Shown one piece after another: positions 15,436 to 23,948 of a stretch of DNA of 32,343 nucleotides. The notes beneath the pieces are model-generated. The model saw nothing but the letters and a program-made list of their open reading frames with translations. It was not told the DNA's origin and ran no database searches. A program made the position numbers and the translations under genes. Every line of letters begins with the position of its first letter. Position 1 is the first letter of the stretch. This DNA comes from Ilumatobacteraceae bacterium. GTDB lineage: Bacteria > Actinomycetota > Acidimicrobiia > Acidimicrobiales > Ilumatobacteraceae. The stretch lies in NCBI GenBank assembly GCA_025463305.1, contig JAOBWK010000072.1:1-32343 (forward strand), given 5' to 3'.

Positions 15436-18069
15436 ATGCGACGTATCCTCGCAGCAACACTGATCGCGAGCAGTTCCTTGGCCATCGCGGTCGCGACCTC
15501 GGTGTCGCCCACCTCGGCGGCCGTGCCCGGTGGGTTCGCCGACATCACGGTGCCTGCATCGGCTGCCAACCCGCTGTCGGGACCGACGGGGATCAGCGCG
15601 ATGGCCGACGGCCGCGCGCTCATCACCGAGAGGACGGGAGCGCTGCGGATCCTTGCGGCGAACGGCACGCTGGTCGACGCCGACGCGCTGACCCTGTCGG
15701 TGTGCACCGACTCCGAGGAGGGGCTGCTCAGCGCCGTGGAGGACCCCGCGTTCGCCAGCAACGGCTTCATCTACGCGTACTACACCGCCAACCTCGGCAA
15801 CTGCGCCAGCTCGACCGGGCGGTTCAACCGGGTCAGCAGGTTCCACATGACGGGCAACACGGTGGACCCGGTATCCGAGCTCGTGCTGCTCGACAAGATG
15901 AACATCCCGGCGGGCAACCACAACGGCGGCGATCTGCACTTCGGTGCGGACGGCTACCTCTACGTCTCGGTCGGCGACGGTGGCACGAACCCTCGTGGCT
16001 CGGGCCCATCGGCGGCCCAGGACCTCAGCCTGCTCAACGGCAAGATCATGCGCATCGGCACCACGCCGCACGTGGTCCCGGCCGACAACCCCTTCGTCGG
16101 GCAGGCGGGCGCCAAGGACTGCTCGGACACCGGCATCAGCACCACCAAGGGTGTCGACGTCTGCACCCAGATCTACGCGTACGGGCTGCGCAACCCGTAC
16201 CGCTTCGCGTTCGATCCGAACTCGGGCAACACCAGCTTCTTCATCGACGACGTCGGTGACGGCACCTGGGAGGAGGTCGATCACGCGGTCAAGGGCGCGA
16301 ACTACGGCTGGGACGACCGCGAGGGCTTCTGCCCCCGTGGCGTGTCGACCAACTGCACGCCTCCGGACCCGTCGAAGGGGTTCACCGATCCGCTGACGGC
16401 CTACAACCACAACATCGGATGCAACTACATCACGGCCGGGGTGTTCGTGCCGAACGGCATCTGGCCGGCTGACTACGACGACTCGTACCTGTTCGCCGAC
16501 GGTGGCTGCGGCAGGATGTGGCGGCGCACGCCTGCCGGAGCGGTGGACTACGACACGCCGTTCGCGGCGACCTCCGGTGTGATCGTCGACATGGCGTTCG
16601 TCAAGCAGGGCACGGCCGAGCCGCTGTACTACGTCACCAACAGCACCAGCCAGATCCACAAGATCACGTACAACGCAGGTGCGCCGCGGTTCACCGGCAC
16701 GCCGTCGAACGTCACCGCCACGGCGCCTGTCGGTCAGACGCACGTCGCCGTCACGTTCCCGCTGCCGGCCGCGAGCGACAGCGGTGGCGCGCTGACGCCG
16801 ACGTGCTCGCCGGCGTCTGGAACGCAGTTCAACGTGGGCGCCACGACGGTCACGTGCACCGCCACCAACGGTGCCGGAAGCGCGACCACCACGTTCACCG
16901 TGACGGTCGCGGCGCATCCGGCCACCACGCCGGACTTCGTGCCCACGACGCCGTTCCGGCTCGCCGACACACGCGCCGGGTTCGCCACGGGTGACGGGCT
17001 GTACGCGGGTGGCGGAAGCCTCGCGAGCGGCGCGGTGCTGCAACTGCGGGTGTCGTCCCGCGGTGGCGTGGCCGCCGATGCCGGCAGCGTCGCGCTGAAC
17101 GTCACGTCGGTGAACAGCGCTGCCGACGGGTTCGTCACCGTGTTCCCGTGTGGTGCTCCCCAGCCGCTCGCGTCGAGCCTCAACTTCACGTCGGGCGCAA
17201 CGGCCTCCAACGCCGTCGTCACCAAGATCGGCACCGATGGCAACGTGTGCATCCTCGCCTCACAGTCGATGGACCTCGTCGTCGACGCCGCCGGATGGTT
17301 CCCGACGGAGTCCACGCTCGTCGCCACCAGCCCGGCCCGGCTGCTCGACACCCGTGCCGGCCACACCACCGTCGACGGTCAGCAGCAGGCCGGCGGCCTT
17401 CCCGCCTCGGGCTCGGTCACGGTCGTCAAGGTCGCCGGCCGTGCTGGTGTGGCGGCCGACGCCCGCTCCGCCGTGCTGAACGTGACGGCCACCGACGCCA
17501 CCGCCCCCGGCTACGTCACCGTGTACCCGTGCGGCACCACGACGCCGACGGCCTCGAACCTCAACGTCGGCACGGGGGGCACGGCCGCCGCCTTGGCGAT
17601 CAGCAAGATCGCCGCCGACGGAACCGTCTGCATCTTCGTGCAGTCGGCCACCCACCTGGTGGTCGACGTCGACGGCTCGTTCTCCACGACCACCACGTAC
17701 GCAGCACTGACCCCGGCCCGACTGTTCGACTCCCGGCCCGGGTTCGCCACGGTCGACGGCCAGGCCGCCGGTGCAGGTGCGCTCGCGCCGGGCACGGTCA
17801 CGACGGTGCAGGTGACCGGTCGCGGCGGCGTGCCCGCAGCGGCGTCGGCCGCCACGCTCAACGTGACGGTGACCAACCCCGCGGCGAACGGCTTCGTCGC
17901 CGTGTACCCATGCGGTGGGCCCGTGCCGCTCGCGTCGAACGTCAACTTCGCGACCGGCCAGACCGTCGCCGACGCGGCCCTCGTCCGGCTCGCGTCCAAT
18001 GGCACGGTGTGCATCTACAACTCCCAGCCGACCGATCTCGTCGTCGACGTCGCCGGCTCGTTCCCGTGA
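15436..18069 (+). CDS. Secreted PQQ-type sugar dehydrogenase-like protein with HYR domain and three RLLDTR modules
   Basis: Exported protein, 877 residues, with a strong ribosome site (GAGAGGAGG, 7 bases before the ATG) and a Sec signal peptide ending near SPTSAAVP. Residues about 30-415 match the glucose/sorbosone dehydrogenase beta-propeller (GSDH): LITERTGALRIL, NHNGGDLHFGADGYLYVSVG, YGLRNPYRFAFDP and KGANYGWDDREGFC. The family oxidises aldose sugars with PQQ. Next comes a HYR/Ig-like domain (about 417-495) ending TCTATNGAGSATTTFTVTV. Then come three modules of the kind seen in the dioxygenase at 11491, but each with a Cys pair (PCG and VCI). No PQQ synthesis genes are in the window. The substrate is unknown. 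Confidence 0.88.
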   Translation: MRRILAATLIASSSLAIAVATSVSPTSAAVPGGFADITVPASAANPLSGPTGISAMADGRALITERTGALRILAANGTLVDADALTLSVCTDSEEGLLSAVEDPAFASNGFIYAYYTANLGNCASSTGRFNRVSRFHMTGNTVDPVSELVLLDKMNIPAGNHNGGDLHFGADGYLYVSVGDGGTNPRGSGPSAAQDLSLLNGKIMRIGTTPHVVPADNPFVGQAGAKDCSDTGISTTKGVDVCTQIYAYGLRNPYRFAFDPNSGNTSFFIDDVGDGTWEEVDHAVKGANYGWDDREGFCPRGVSTNCTPPDPSKGFTDPLTAYNHNIGCNYITAGVFVPNGIWPADYDDSYLFADGGCGRMWRRTPAGAVDYDTPFAATSGVIVDMAFVKQGTAEPLYYVTNSTSQIHKITYNAGAPRFTGTPSNVTATAPVGQTHVAVTFPLPAASDSGGALTPTCSPASGTQFNVGATTVTCTATNGAGSATTTFTVTVAAHPATTPDFVPTTPFRLADTRAGFATGDGLYAGGGSLASGAVLQLRVSSRGGVAADAGSVALNVTSVNSAADGFVTVFPCGAPQPLASSLNFTSGATASNAVVTKIGTDGNVCILASQSMDLVVDAAGWFPTESTLVATSPARLLDTRAGHTTVDGQQQAGGLPASGSVTVVKVAGRAGVAADARSAVLNVTATDATAPGYVTVYPCGTTTPTASNLNVGTGGTAAALAISKIAADGTVCIFVQSATHLVVDVDGSFSTTTTYAALTPARLFDSRPGFATVDGQAAGAGALAPGTVTTVQVTGRGGVPAAASAATLNVTVTNPAANGFVAVYPCGGPVPLASNVNFATGQTVADAALVRLASNGTVCIYNSQPTDLVVDVAGSFP
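16941..18066 (+). repeat. Three tandem RLLDTR modules (Cys-pair version)
   Basis: Approximate units are 16941-17304, 17320-17683 and 17701-18066. Starts read PFRLADTR, PARLLDTR and PARLFDSR; ends read DAAGWF, DVDGSF and DVAGSF. Each unit has one Cys after YP or FP (PCG) and one in VCI. These replace the Ser/Asp and Arg found at the same places in the dioxygenase modules, which suggests one disulfide per module. Confidence 0.85.
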
Positions 18070-18104
18070 CCCACTGACGTCCGCGGGGTCGGGGCCATCA
18101 TGAT

Positions 18105-18119
18105 GATCATTGATATGTT
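18105..18119 (+). promoter_or_regulatory. Candidate leaderless promoter of the thiolase gene
   Basis: An AT-rich patch with ATCATTGATATGTT lies directly before the GTG at 18126. TATGTT (18114-18119) fits the actinobacterial -10 TANNNT, and a start 7 bases later falls on the GTG, so a leaderless mRNA is plausible. An ATGATCAT palindrome is at 18103-18110. There is no Shine-Dalgarno before the GTG. Confidence 0.45.
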
Positions 18120-18125
18120 GGCCGG

Positions 18126-19280
18126 GTGAGCAACTTCCGCGCGGCCATCACGGGAGTCGGCTACACGGAGCTGTCGAAGCGCTCGGGGCGCAGCGTCCTC
18201 GCGCTCGCCACGGAGGCCTGCTCGGCCGCCATCGCCGACGCCGGCCTCACCCACGCCGACGTCGACGGCGTGTCCAGCTTCATGGTGATGCACGACTCGG
18301 TGCACTCCCAGGCGGTGGCCACCACGCTCGCCCTGCCGACGCTGCGCTACTCGCTCGACGTCGACCTCGGTGGCGAGGCGCCGTGCCACCTCGTGACCCA
18401 GGCGGCCGCGGCGGTCAGCACCGGTCAGGCCCGCCACGTGGTGATCTTCCGCGCGCTCAACGGACGCTCCGGTCCGAAGGTCGGCACGATGCAGTTCCAC
18501 GGGATGGGCGGCCAGTTCCGCTACCCGATCGGCTACGACGCGTACCTGATGTACTGCGGGATGTGGGCCCAACGCTTCCTGTACGAGACCGGCCAGGGCG
18601 AGCACGACCTCGCCGCGGTCGCCGTCGCCCAGCGCCGCTACGCCGAGGTGAACGAGCGCGCGTACCGGCGTGAGCCGCTCGACATCGACTCGTACCTCGC
18701 CGCGCCGCTCGTGGTGGATCCGTACCGCGCGGCCGACTGCACGGTGGAGGTCGACGGCGCATGCGCCGTCGTGGTCAGCGCGCTCGACGCGGCCCGCGAC
18801 CTGCCGAACCCGCCGGCCGTCATCGCGGCCGGTGCCTACCGGGCCGGCGCCCGCCACGGGCTCGACATCGGTGATCACCTGCTGTGGGACGACTACACCC
18901 GCAACTACACGAGCATCCTGCGCGACGAGATGTACGCCGCGGCCGGGCTGGTGCCGTCGGATGTGCAGTTCGCCGAGATCTACGACTGCTTCACGAGCAC
19001 CGTGCTGATGGGCCTCGAGGGGCTCGGCCTCGCCGAGCGCGGGGGAGCGGGCGAGCTCGTCCGCTCCGGTGCCACCGCGGCCGCGGGCCGCCTGCCGGTG
19101 AACACCCACGGCGGGCTGCTCGCCGAGGGCTACCTGCACGGGATGAACACCGTCGCCGAGGCGGCGCTGCAGGTGCAGGGCCGCGCCGGTCACCGCCAGA
19201 TCGCGAACCACGACGTGTGCGCGGTCACCTCGGGAGCGCTGATGGACGGATCCGCGCTGCTGCTCACCGCCGATCGCTGA
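18126..19280 (+). CDS. SCP2/Ltp2-type thiolase-fold protein (probable aldolase)
   Basis: Thiolase-superfamily protein of the lipid-transfer/non-decarboxylating type, 384 residues. The N-terminal AAITGVGYTELSKRSG, the FAEIYDCFTSTVLMGLEGLGL motif and NTHGGLLAEGYLHGMN assign it to the SCP-x/Ltp group. The region where thiolases carry the nucleophilic Cys reads LDVDLGGEAPCHLV, with Asp-Leu before the Gly pair. A condensing or thiolytic reaction is therefore unlikely, and a retro-aldol role like Ltp2 of steroid degradation fits better. Such aldolases need a DUF35 partner; one is encoded at 27520-27987 in the same block. The GTG start fits the candidate leaderless promoter. Confidence 0.85.
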   Translation: MSNFRAAITGVGYTELSKRSGRSVLALATEACSAAIADAGLTHADVDGVSSFMVMHDSVHSQAVATTLALPTLRYSLDVDLGGEAPCHLVTQAAAAVSTGQARHVVIFRALNGRSGPKVGTMQFHGMGGQFRYPIGYDAYLMYCGMWAQRFLYETGQGEHDLAAVAVAQRRYAEVNERAYRREPLDIDSYLAAPLVVDPYRAADCTVEVDGACAVVVSALDAARDLPNPPAVIAAGAYRAGARHGLDIGDHLLWDDYTRNYTSILRDEMYAAAGLVPSDVQFAEIYDCFTSTVLMGLEGLGLAERGGAGELVRSGATAAAGRLPVNTHGGLLAEGYLHGMNTVAEAALQVQGRAGHRQIANHDVCAVTSGALMDGSALLLTADR

Positions 19281-19285
19281 GATGG

Positions 19286-19313
19286 GTGAGCGACCAGACG
19301 TGAGCGACCAGAC
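19286..19313 (+). repeat. 14-bp tandem duplication with start codons, next to the SnoaL-like gene
   Basis: GTGAGCGACCAGAC occurs twice in tandem (19286-19299, 19300-19313), followed at once by the GTGACG start of the next gene. Each copy reads GTG AGC GAC CAG ACG TGA, a five-codon frame whose TGA overlaps the next GTG. Confidence 0.8.
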
Positions 19314-19787
19314 GTGACGGATCGCGACGAGATCACCGAGGTCCTCGCCCGGTACGCCCGAGCGCTCGACGCCCGCGACTTCGCTGCGGTCGGCCGGTGC
19401 TTCACGGCCGATGCCCAGGCCACGTTCAGCGGTGTCGTGCTGCCGCCCGGCCGCGACGCGATCGTCGCCCACGTCAGCGGGCTCGCCGACCTGGCCGCGA
19501 GCACGCACCTGCTCGGCCTGCCGGTGATCGAGCTCGACGCCGACGGTGTGTTCGCCGATGTCGAGACCGCGGCCGTCGCCCACCTGGTCACCGACGCCGA
19601 GCACGGCCCGGTGCGCACTCGCGGCCTGCGCTACCGCGACCGGTTCGTGCGGATCAGCGAGCACGAGGCAGCAGCGGCCGGCGTGCGTTGGCAGATCCGC
19701 GAGCGCGTCCACAGCGTGCACTGGATGGTGGAGCAGCCCGCCGTCGCGCTGCCCAGCCCGGCCCCGGCTCCCCTCGTCGGCGATTGA
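19314..19787 (+). CDS. SnoaL/NTF2-like protein
   Basis: Small cone-shaped alpha+beta fold protein of the SnoaL_4/NTF2 superfamily, 157 residues. The start reads DRDEITEVLARYARALDARDFAAVGRCFTADAQATFSG, the usual two-helix opening, and the end is VRWQIRERVHSVHWMVEQ. Members include steroid delta-isomerase-like enzymes, ring hydroxylating dioxygenase beta subunits and scytalone dehydratase, so a lyase or isomerase role on a ring intermediate is possible. No specific catalytic residues can be named with confidence. The GTG at 19314 is the only one of three closely spaced GTG codons in the correct frame. It follows the thiolase by 33 bases and is probably co-transcribed. Confidence 0.82.
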   Translation: MTDRDEITEVLARYARALDARDFAAVGRCFTADAQATFSGVVLPPGRDAIVAHVSGLADLAASTHLLGLPVIELDADGVFADVETAAVAHLVTDAEHGPVRTRGLRYRDRFVRISEHEAAAAGVRWQIRERVHSVHWMVEQPAVALPSPAPAPLVGD

Positions 19788-19807
19788 GCCGTCCGGACCA
19801 TTGCTGC

Positions 19808-19823
19808 TATCTTTACAAGGATA
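19808..19823 (+). promoter_or_regulatory. AT-rich inverted repeat before the ABC importer genes
   Basis: TATCTTTACAAGGATA is an imperfect inverted repeat (TATC...GATA ends). It shares TATC-x-TTACA with the element at 8656-8673 before the solute-binding protein. It lies 69 bases before the GTG of the first permease in a 105-base gap, and TATCTT also fits a -10 box. Confidence 0.5.
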
Positions 19824-19892
19824 CGTCCACGGCCGGGGTGGCCCTGATCTGCTCGGTGGCGGTGACGCCTGCACGAAGGGGGTGCGCAGCCA

Positions 19893-20837
19893 GTGATCCG
19901 TGTCATCGTCAAGCGCTTGCTCGCCACCATCCCGCTGATGCTGCTGATCACCATCGGCACGTTCGCCCTCGCCCAGCTGATCCAGGGAAACCCCGCGCAG
20001 GCCATCGCCGGCGACAGCGCGACGGCCGAGCAGCTCGCCAAGGTCAAGGCCGAGCTGCACCTCGATGATCCCGCCCCGATCCGCTACATCCGCTGGCTGA
20101 GCGACGTCTTCCACGGCAACTTCGGGATGTCGGTGGCCACCCATCGCAGCGTGTCGAGCGAGATCGCCCGCCGCTTCCCGGTCACGGCCTCGCTCGCCAT
20201 CGCGTCGCTGATCCTGATGTTCGCGATCGGCATCCCACTCGGGATCCTGCAGGGCATGCGCCCCGGCAGCAAGCTCGACAAGCTGCTCCTCGGTGGTGTG
20301 TCGCTCGGACTCGCCGCCCCCAACTTCCTGCTCGGCACGATCTTCGTCTACGTGCTCTCGGTGCGGAACCACTGGCTGCCGTCGATGTCGTACGTCGGCT
20401 TCTCCAAATCGCCGGTGGAGTGGGCCAAGCACATGATCATGCCGGCGCTGAGCATCGCCATCGTCGGCGGCGCCGAGATGGCGCGACAGCTGCGCACGGG
20501 TCTGGTCGGGGTTGCCCAGGAGGACTACATCCGCGCGGCCAAGGCACGCGGGCTGCACCCGGCGCGCGTCACCATCAAGCACGCGCTGAAGAACGCGGCG
20601 ATGCCGGCGCTCACCATCGTCGGCGTGCGCGTCGGCTACCTGCTCGCCGGCTCGGTCATCATCGAGCAGATCTTCCAGTTCCACGGACTCGGTGAGATGA
20701 CGCTGCAGGCCATCCAGAACAAGGACTTCATCGTCGTCCAGGGTGTGGTCCTCGCGCTCGCCGCGATCGTCGTCGTCACCTCGCTGGTGGTCGACATCGC
20801 GTACGCGTTCTTGAACCCGAAGGTGCGGCTCGCGTGA
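19893..20837 (+). CDS. ABC transporter permease, DppB/OppB type
   Basis: Inner-membrane permease of the oligopeptide/dipeptide/nickel importer family, 314 residues, with about six membrane helices (first: LLATIPLMLLITIGTFALAQL). The OppB-type N-terminal domain contains GNPAQAIAG and LHLDDPAPIRYIRWL. The coupling (EAA-like) loop reads YIRAAKARGLHPARVTIKHAL and contacts the ATPase. GTG at 19893 is used, with AAGGGGG upstream. Its stop overlaps the start of the second permease. The transported compound is unknown; in catabolic clusters these importers often carry organic acids or modified sugars rather than peptides. Confidence 0.93.
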   Translation: MIRVIVKRLLATIPLMLLITIGTFALAQLIQGNPAQAIAGDSATAEQLAKVKAELHLDDPAPIRYIRWLSDVFHGNFGMSVATHRSVSSEIARRFPVTASLAIASLILMFAIGIPLGILQGMRPGSKLDKLLLGGVSLGLAAPNFLLGTIFVYVLSVRNHWLPSMSYVGFSKSPVEWAKHMIMPALSIAIVGGAEMARQLRTGLVGVAQEDYIRAAKARGLHPARVTIKHALKNAAMPALTIVGVRVGYLLAGSVIIEQIFQFHGLGEMTLQAIQNKDFIVVQGVVLALAAIVVVTSLVVDIAYAFLNPKVRLA

Positions 20838-21766
20838 CCGACACCTTCGATCAGCCGGTCGTCGACCCGGGCGTCGCACCCACCGAGGTGCAGACCATCG
20901 CGCCGCCGCGGCCGGCATGGCGCGACACGTGGCGCCGCTTCCGCCGCCAGAAGATCGCGATGGCGGCGGCGATCGTCATCGTCGTGCTCGCCCTGGCCGG
21001 CATCTTCGCCCCGCTCATCGCCCCGCACGGCGTGGGCGAGATGACGTCGGAGTTCATGGCGACGTTCTCGCGCAAGCACCTGCTCGGCACCGACAACACG
21101 GGGTTCGACTCGTTCAGCCGGCTGCTGTTCGGCATCCGCACATCACTGCTCGCCAGCCTCGTCGCCGTCGCGTTCGCCCTCGTCGGCGGCGTGCTGCTCG
21201 GGTTGGTGAGCGGTTATCTCGGCGGCTGGGTCGACACCGTCCTGATGCGCTGCACCGACGCGATCATGGCGTTGCCCGGGCTGCTCATGGCGATGGCCGT
21301 CGTCGGCATCCTCGGCCACGGCGTGTTCAACGCGATGATCGGGCTCTCGGTGGCGTTCATGCCCGGCTTCGCCCGGCTCGTGCGCGGCCAGGTCCTGGCG
21401 GTGAAGGAGGAGTCCTTCGTCGAGGCCGCGAAGGTGATCGGCGCCCGACCGACGCGCATCATCCGCAAGCACATCATGCCGAACATCGCCTCGCCGTTGA
21501 TCGTGCAGACGTTCGTGAGCGTCGGCTTCGCGCTGCTCGCCGAGGGCGCGCTGGCGTTCGTCGGGCTCAGCGTGCAGCCGCCCGACGCGAGCCTCGGCAG
21601 CCTGCTCCAGCAGGGCTTCCAGTTCATCAACAACACGCCGCGGCTCGTGCTCGTGCCGGGCGTGGTCATCGTGCTGCTGTCGCTGTCGTTCAACGCCGTT
21701 GCCGACGGCATCCGCGACGCGCTCGCCAACAAGGAGCGCCTGGCCGACGTCGGAGCCCAGGCATGA
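20834..21766 (+). CDS. ABC transporter permease, DppC/OppC type
   Basis: Second membrane subunit of the importer, 310 residues. After a cytoplasmic N-terminal tail with WRRFRRQKIA comes the first membrane helix (AAAIVIVVLALAGIFAPLIA). Next are the OppC motif HLLGTDNTGFDSFSRLLFGI and the coupling loop FVEAAKVIGARPTRIIRKHIMPN. GTGA overlap with DppB and ATGA overlap with the ATPase show tight translational coupling, so the three parts are made in similar amounts. Confidence 0.93.
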   Translation: MTDTFDQPVVDPGVAPTEVQTIAPPRPAWRDTWRRFRRQKIAMAAAIVIVVLALAGIFAPLIAPHGVGEMTSEFMATFSRKHLLGTDNTGFDSFSRLLFGIRTSLLASLVAVAFALVGGVLLGLVSGYLGGWVDTVLMRCTDAIMALPGLLMAMAVVGILGHGVFNAMIGLSVAFMPGFARLVRGQVLAVKEESFVEAAKVIGARPTRIIRKHIMPNIASPLIVQTFVSVGFALLAEGALAFVGLSVQPPDASLGSLLQQGFQFINNTPRLVLVPGVVIVLLSLSFNAVADGIRDALANKERLADVGAQA

Positions 21767-23862
21767 CCTCGGTGCTGCCGAACACCGACTCGGGCGCCAC
21801 CGCGCAGCCGGCGGATGCAGCCGCGCGGCCGTTGCTCGAGGTCGACGGGCTGAGCATCGACGTGCAGCGCTCGAACGGTCCGCTGCGGCTGGTCGGCGAC
21901 GTGTCGTTCCGGCTCGACGCGGGCCGCACCCTCGGCATCGTCGGCGAGAGCGGCTCGGGCAAGAGCGTCACCGCGATGTCGCTGATGCGACTCCTGCCGA
22001 ACAACCTGAGCATCGCCAGTGGCACCGTTCGCTTCGACGGCCGCGACCTCGCGACCCTGTCCGAACCGCAGCTGCGCAAGGTGCGCGGCAACGACATCGG
22101 CGTCGTGTTCCAGGATCCGCAGAACAGCCTCAACCCGGCGTTCACCATCGGCAACCAGATGGTCGAGACGCTCCGCGCCCACTCCGATCTGTCCCGCGGC
22201 GAGGCGAAGGCCAAGGCCGTCTCGCTGCTCGACCGCGTCGGCATCCACCGTGCGGCCTCGCGGATCAACGACTACCCGCACCAGATGTCGGGCGGGATGG
22301 CTCAGCGGGTGATGATCGCGATGGCGATCTCGCTCGGGCCGAAGCTGCTCATCGCCGACGAGCCCACCACGGCGCTCGACGTGACGGTGCAGGCCCAGAT
22401 CCTCGCCCTGCTCCGTTCCATCCAGGACGAGACGGGGATGAGCCTGCTGATCATCTCCCACGACCTCTCCGTGATCGCCGAGACCGCCGATCAGGTGGCG
22501 GTGATGTACGGCGGGCAGATCGTCGAGCGCGGCGATGTCGTCGAGGTGCTCACCGCACCGACCCATCCGTACACCGAGGCGCTGCTCGCCGCGCAGCCCG
22601 AGTCGACGGTGAAGGGCGAGCCGCTCGCCACGATCGAGGGCATCGTCCCCAACGCCGACGCGATGCCGCACGGCTGCCGGTTCAACCCGCGCTGCGCGTA
22701 CGCCCTCGACATCTGCCGCGACACCGAGCCGCCGCTCGTCGAGGTCGCCGAGCGCCGCTCCACCAGCGTCCGCTGCGTGCGCCACGAGGAGCTGCAGCTG
22801 CGCGGCGTCGGCGTGGCGATCGAGCGCGGTCCGGCCGATGCCGTCCGGTCGAGCGCGGCCGCAGCCGGCACGGTGCTGCTCGAGGCCGACTCGCTGAGCC
22901 GGGTCTACGGCCTGCGCGGTGGCCGGCTCGGCCGCAAGTCGTCGTTCCACGCGGTCGACGACGTCAGCTTCGTGCTGCGCGAGGGCGAGACGCTCGGTGT
23001 CGTCGGCGAGAGTGGCGCGGGCAAGTCCACCGTCGGGAGGATGGTGCTGGGCCTCACGCCCACCACGAGCGGCACGGTTCGCTTCGGCGGCAGCGACATC
23101 GCGACGCAGCGCGGCGAGGCCAAGCGGGCCACCCGGCGCGACATCCAGGTCGTGTTCCAGAACCCGTACGCGTCGCTCGACTCGACGATGAGCATCGGCG
23201 AGTCCGTCGCCGAGCCGCTCGAGGTGCACCACCGCGGCACCAAGACCGAGCGCACCGCCCGTGTGGCCGAGCTGCTGCAGCAGGTCGGTCTGGATCCGAG
23301 CGTCGCCCGCCGTCGCCCGCACGAGCTGTCGGGTGGTCAGCGCCAGCGCGTCGCGATCGCCCGTGGCCTCGCGCTCAACCCGCGGCTGATCGTGTGCGAC
23401 GAGCCGGTGAGCGCGCTCGACGTGTCGACCCAGGCCCAGGTGATCAACCTGCTCCGCGACCTCCAGCAACGCTTCGGCATCGCCTACCTGTTCGTCGGTC
23501 ACGACCTGTCGGTGGTGTACCAGGTGAGCGACCGGATCGCCGTCATGTACCACGGGCGCATCGTCGAGATGGGCCCGGCCGACGAGGTGTACCACGCGCC
23601 CAAGCACCCGTACACCGTGGCCCTGCTCGACGCCGTGCTGTCGATCGACCCCCGCCACCGTCGCCTCGACGCGGCCACCACGCCGGCCGCCGGCGAGCCG
23701 AGCGCGACCGGGTGCGCGTACGCGAACCGCTGCCCGCACGTGATGGCCCACTGCCGCACCGACGTGCCGATGCCGGTCGAGGTGCCGGCCGCGGCCGGGC
23801 TCGCACCGGTCACCGTGCGCTGCCACCTGTTCGACGGATCCGCTGCCCAGGTGGACAGCTGA
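21763..23862 (+). CDS. Fused double ATPase of the oligopeptide-type ABC importer (DppD-DppF)
   Basis: Cytoplasmic ATPase of 699 residues with both nucleotide-binding domains on one chain. Domain 1 has Walker A GESGSGKS (61-68), [13 protein letters not shown]-loop, signature MSGGM and Walker B LLIADEP. Domain 2 has Walker A GESGAGKS (415-422), [18 protein letters not shown] and LIVCDEP. Each is followed by an oligo/dipeptide C-terminal segment with clustered Cys ([31 protein letters not shown]), which in this family may hold an Fe-S cluster. The ATG at 21763 overlaps the DppC stop; the longer open frame upstream only reads through DppC. This completes an importer lacking only a binding protein, probably the one at 8749. 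Confidence 0.93.
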   Translation: MTSVLPNTDSGATAQPADAAARPLLEVDGLSIDVQRSNGPLRLVGDVSFRLDAGRTLGIVGESGSGKSVTAMSLMRLLPNNLSIASGTVRFDGRDLATLSEPQLRKVRGNDIGVVFQDPQNSLNPAFTIGNQMVETLRAHSDLSRGEAKAKAVSLLDRVGIHRAASRINDYPHQMSGGMAQRVMIAMAISLGPKLLIADEPTTALDVTVQAQILALLRSIQDETGMSLLIISHDLSVIAETADQVAVMYGGQIVERGDVVEVLTAPTHPYTEALLAAQPESTVKGEPLATIEGIVPNADAMPHGCRFNPRCAYALDICRDTEPPLVEVAERRSTSVRCVRHEELQLRGVGVAIERGPADAVRSSAAAAGTVLLEADSLSRVYGLRGGRLGRKSSFHAVDDVSFVLREGETLGVVGESGAGKSTVGRMVLGLTPTTSGTVRFGGSDIATQRGEAKRATRRDIQVVFQNPYASLDSTMSIGESVAEPLEVHHRGTKTERTARVAELLQQVGLDPSVARRRPHELSGGQRQRVAIARGLALNPRLIVCDEPVSALDVSTQAQVINLLRDLQQRFGIAYLFVGHDLSVVYQVSDRIAVMYHGRIVEMGPADEVYHAPKHPYTVALLDAVLSIDPRHRRLDAATTPAAGEPSATGCAYANRCPHVMAHCRTDVPMPVEVPAAAGLAPVTVRCHLFDGSAAQVDS

Positions 23863-23880
23863 TCGCTCTATCATTATAAT
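23852..23880 (+). promoter_or_regulatory. Strong sigma-70-like promoter before the catabolic operon
   Basis: TGGACA (23852-23857), 17 bases, then a perfect TATAAT (23875-23880), which is striking in DNA this GC-rich. It straddles the end of the ATPase gene and would start transcription near 23887, giving a leader of about 60 bases before the ATG at 23949. It overlaps the element at 23869-23886. Confidence 0.7.
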
Positions 23881-23886
23881 CTTAGT
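23869..23886 (+). promoter_or_regulatory. AT-rich element shared with the solute-binding protein promoter
   Basis: TATCATTATAATCTTAGT differs from the element at 8656-8673 at only two of 18 bases. It includes the -10 box TATAAT and the palindrome ATTATAAT. A shared operator or shared promoter type would couple uptake and catabolism. Confidence 0.6.
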
Positions 23887-23948
23887 ACTGACAGCCGCTC
23901 CGACCGGGGCGTGCGTCCGAGACACATCTTCGAGAAGTGGGGAATCGC

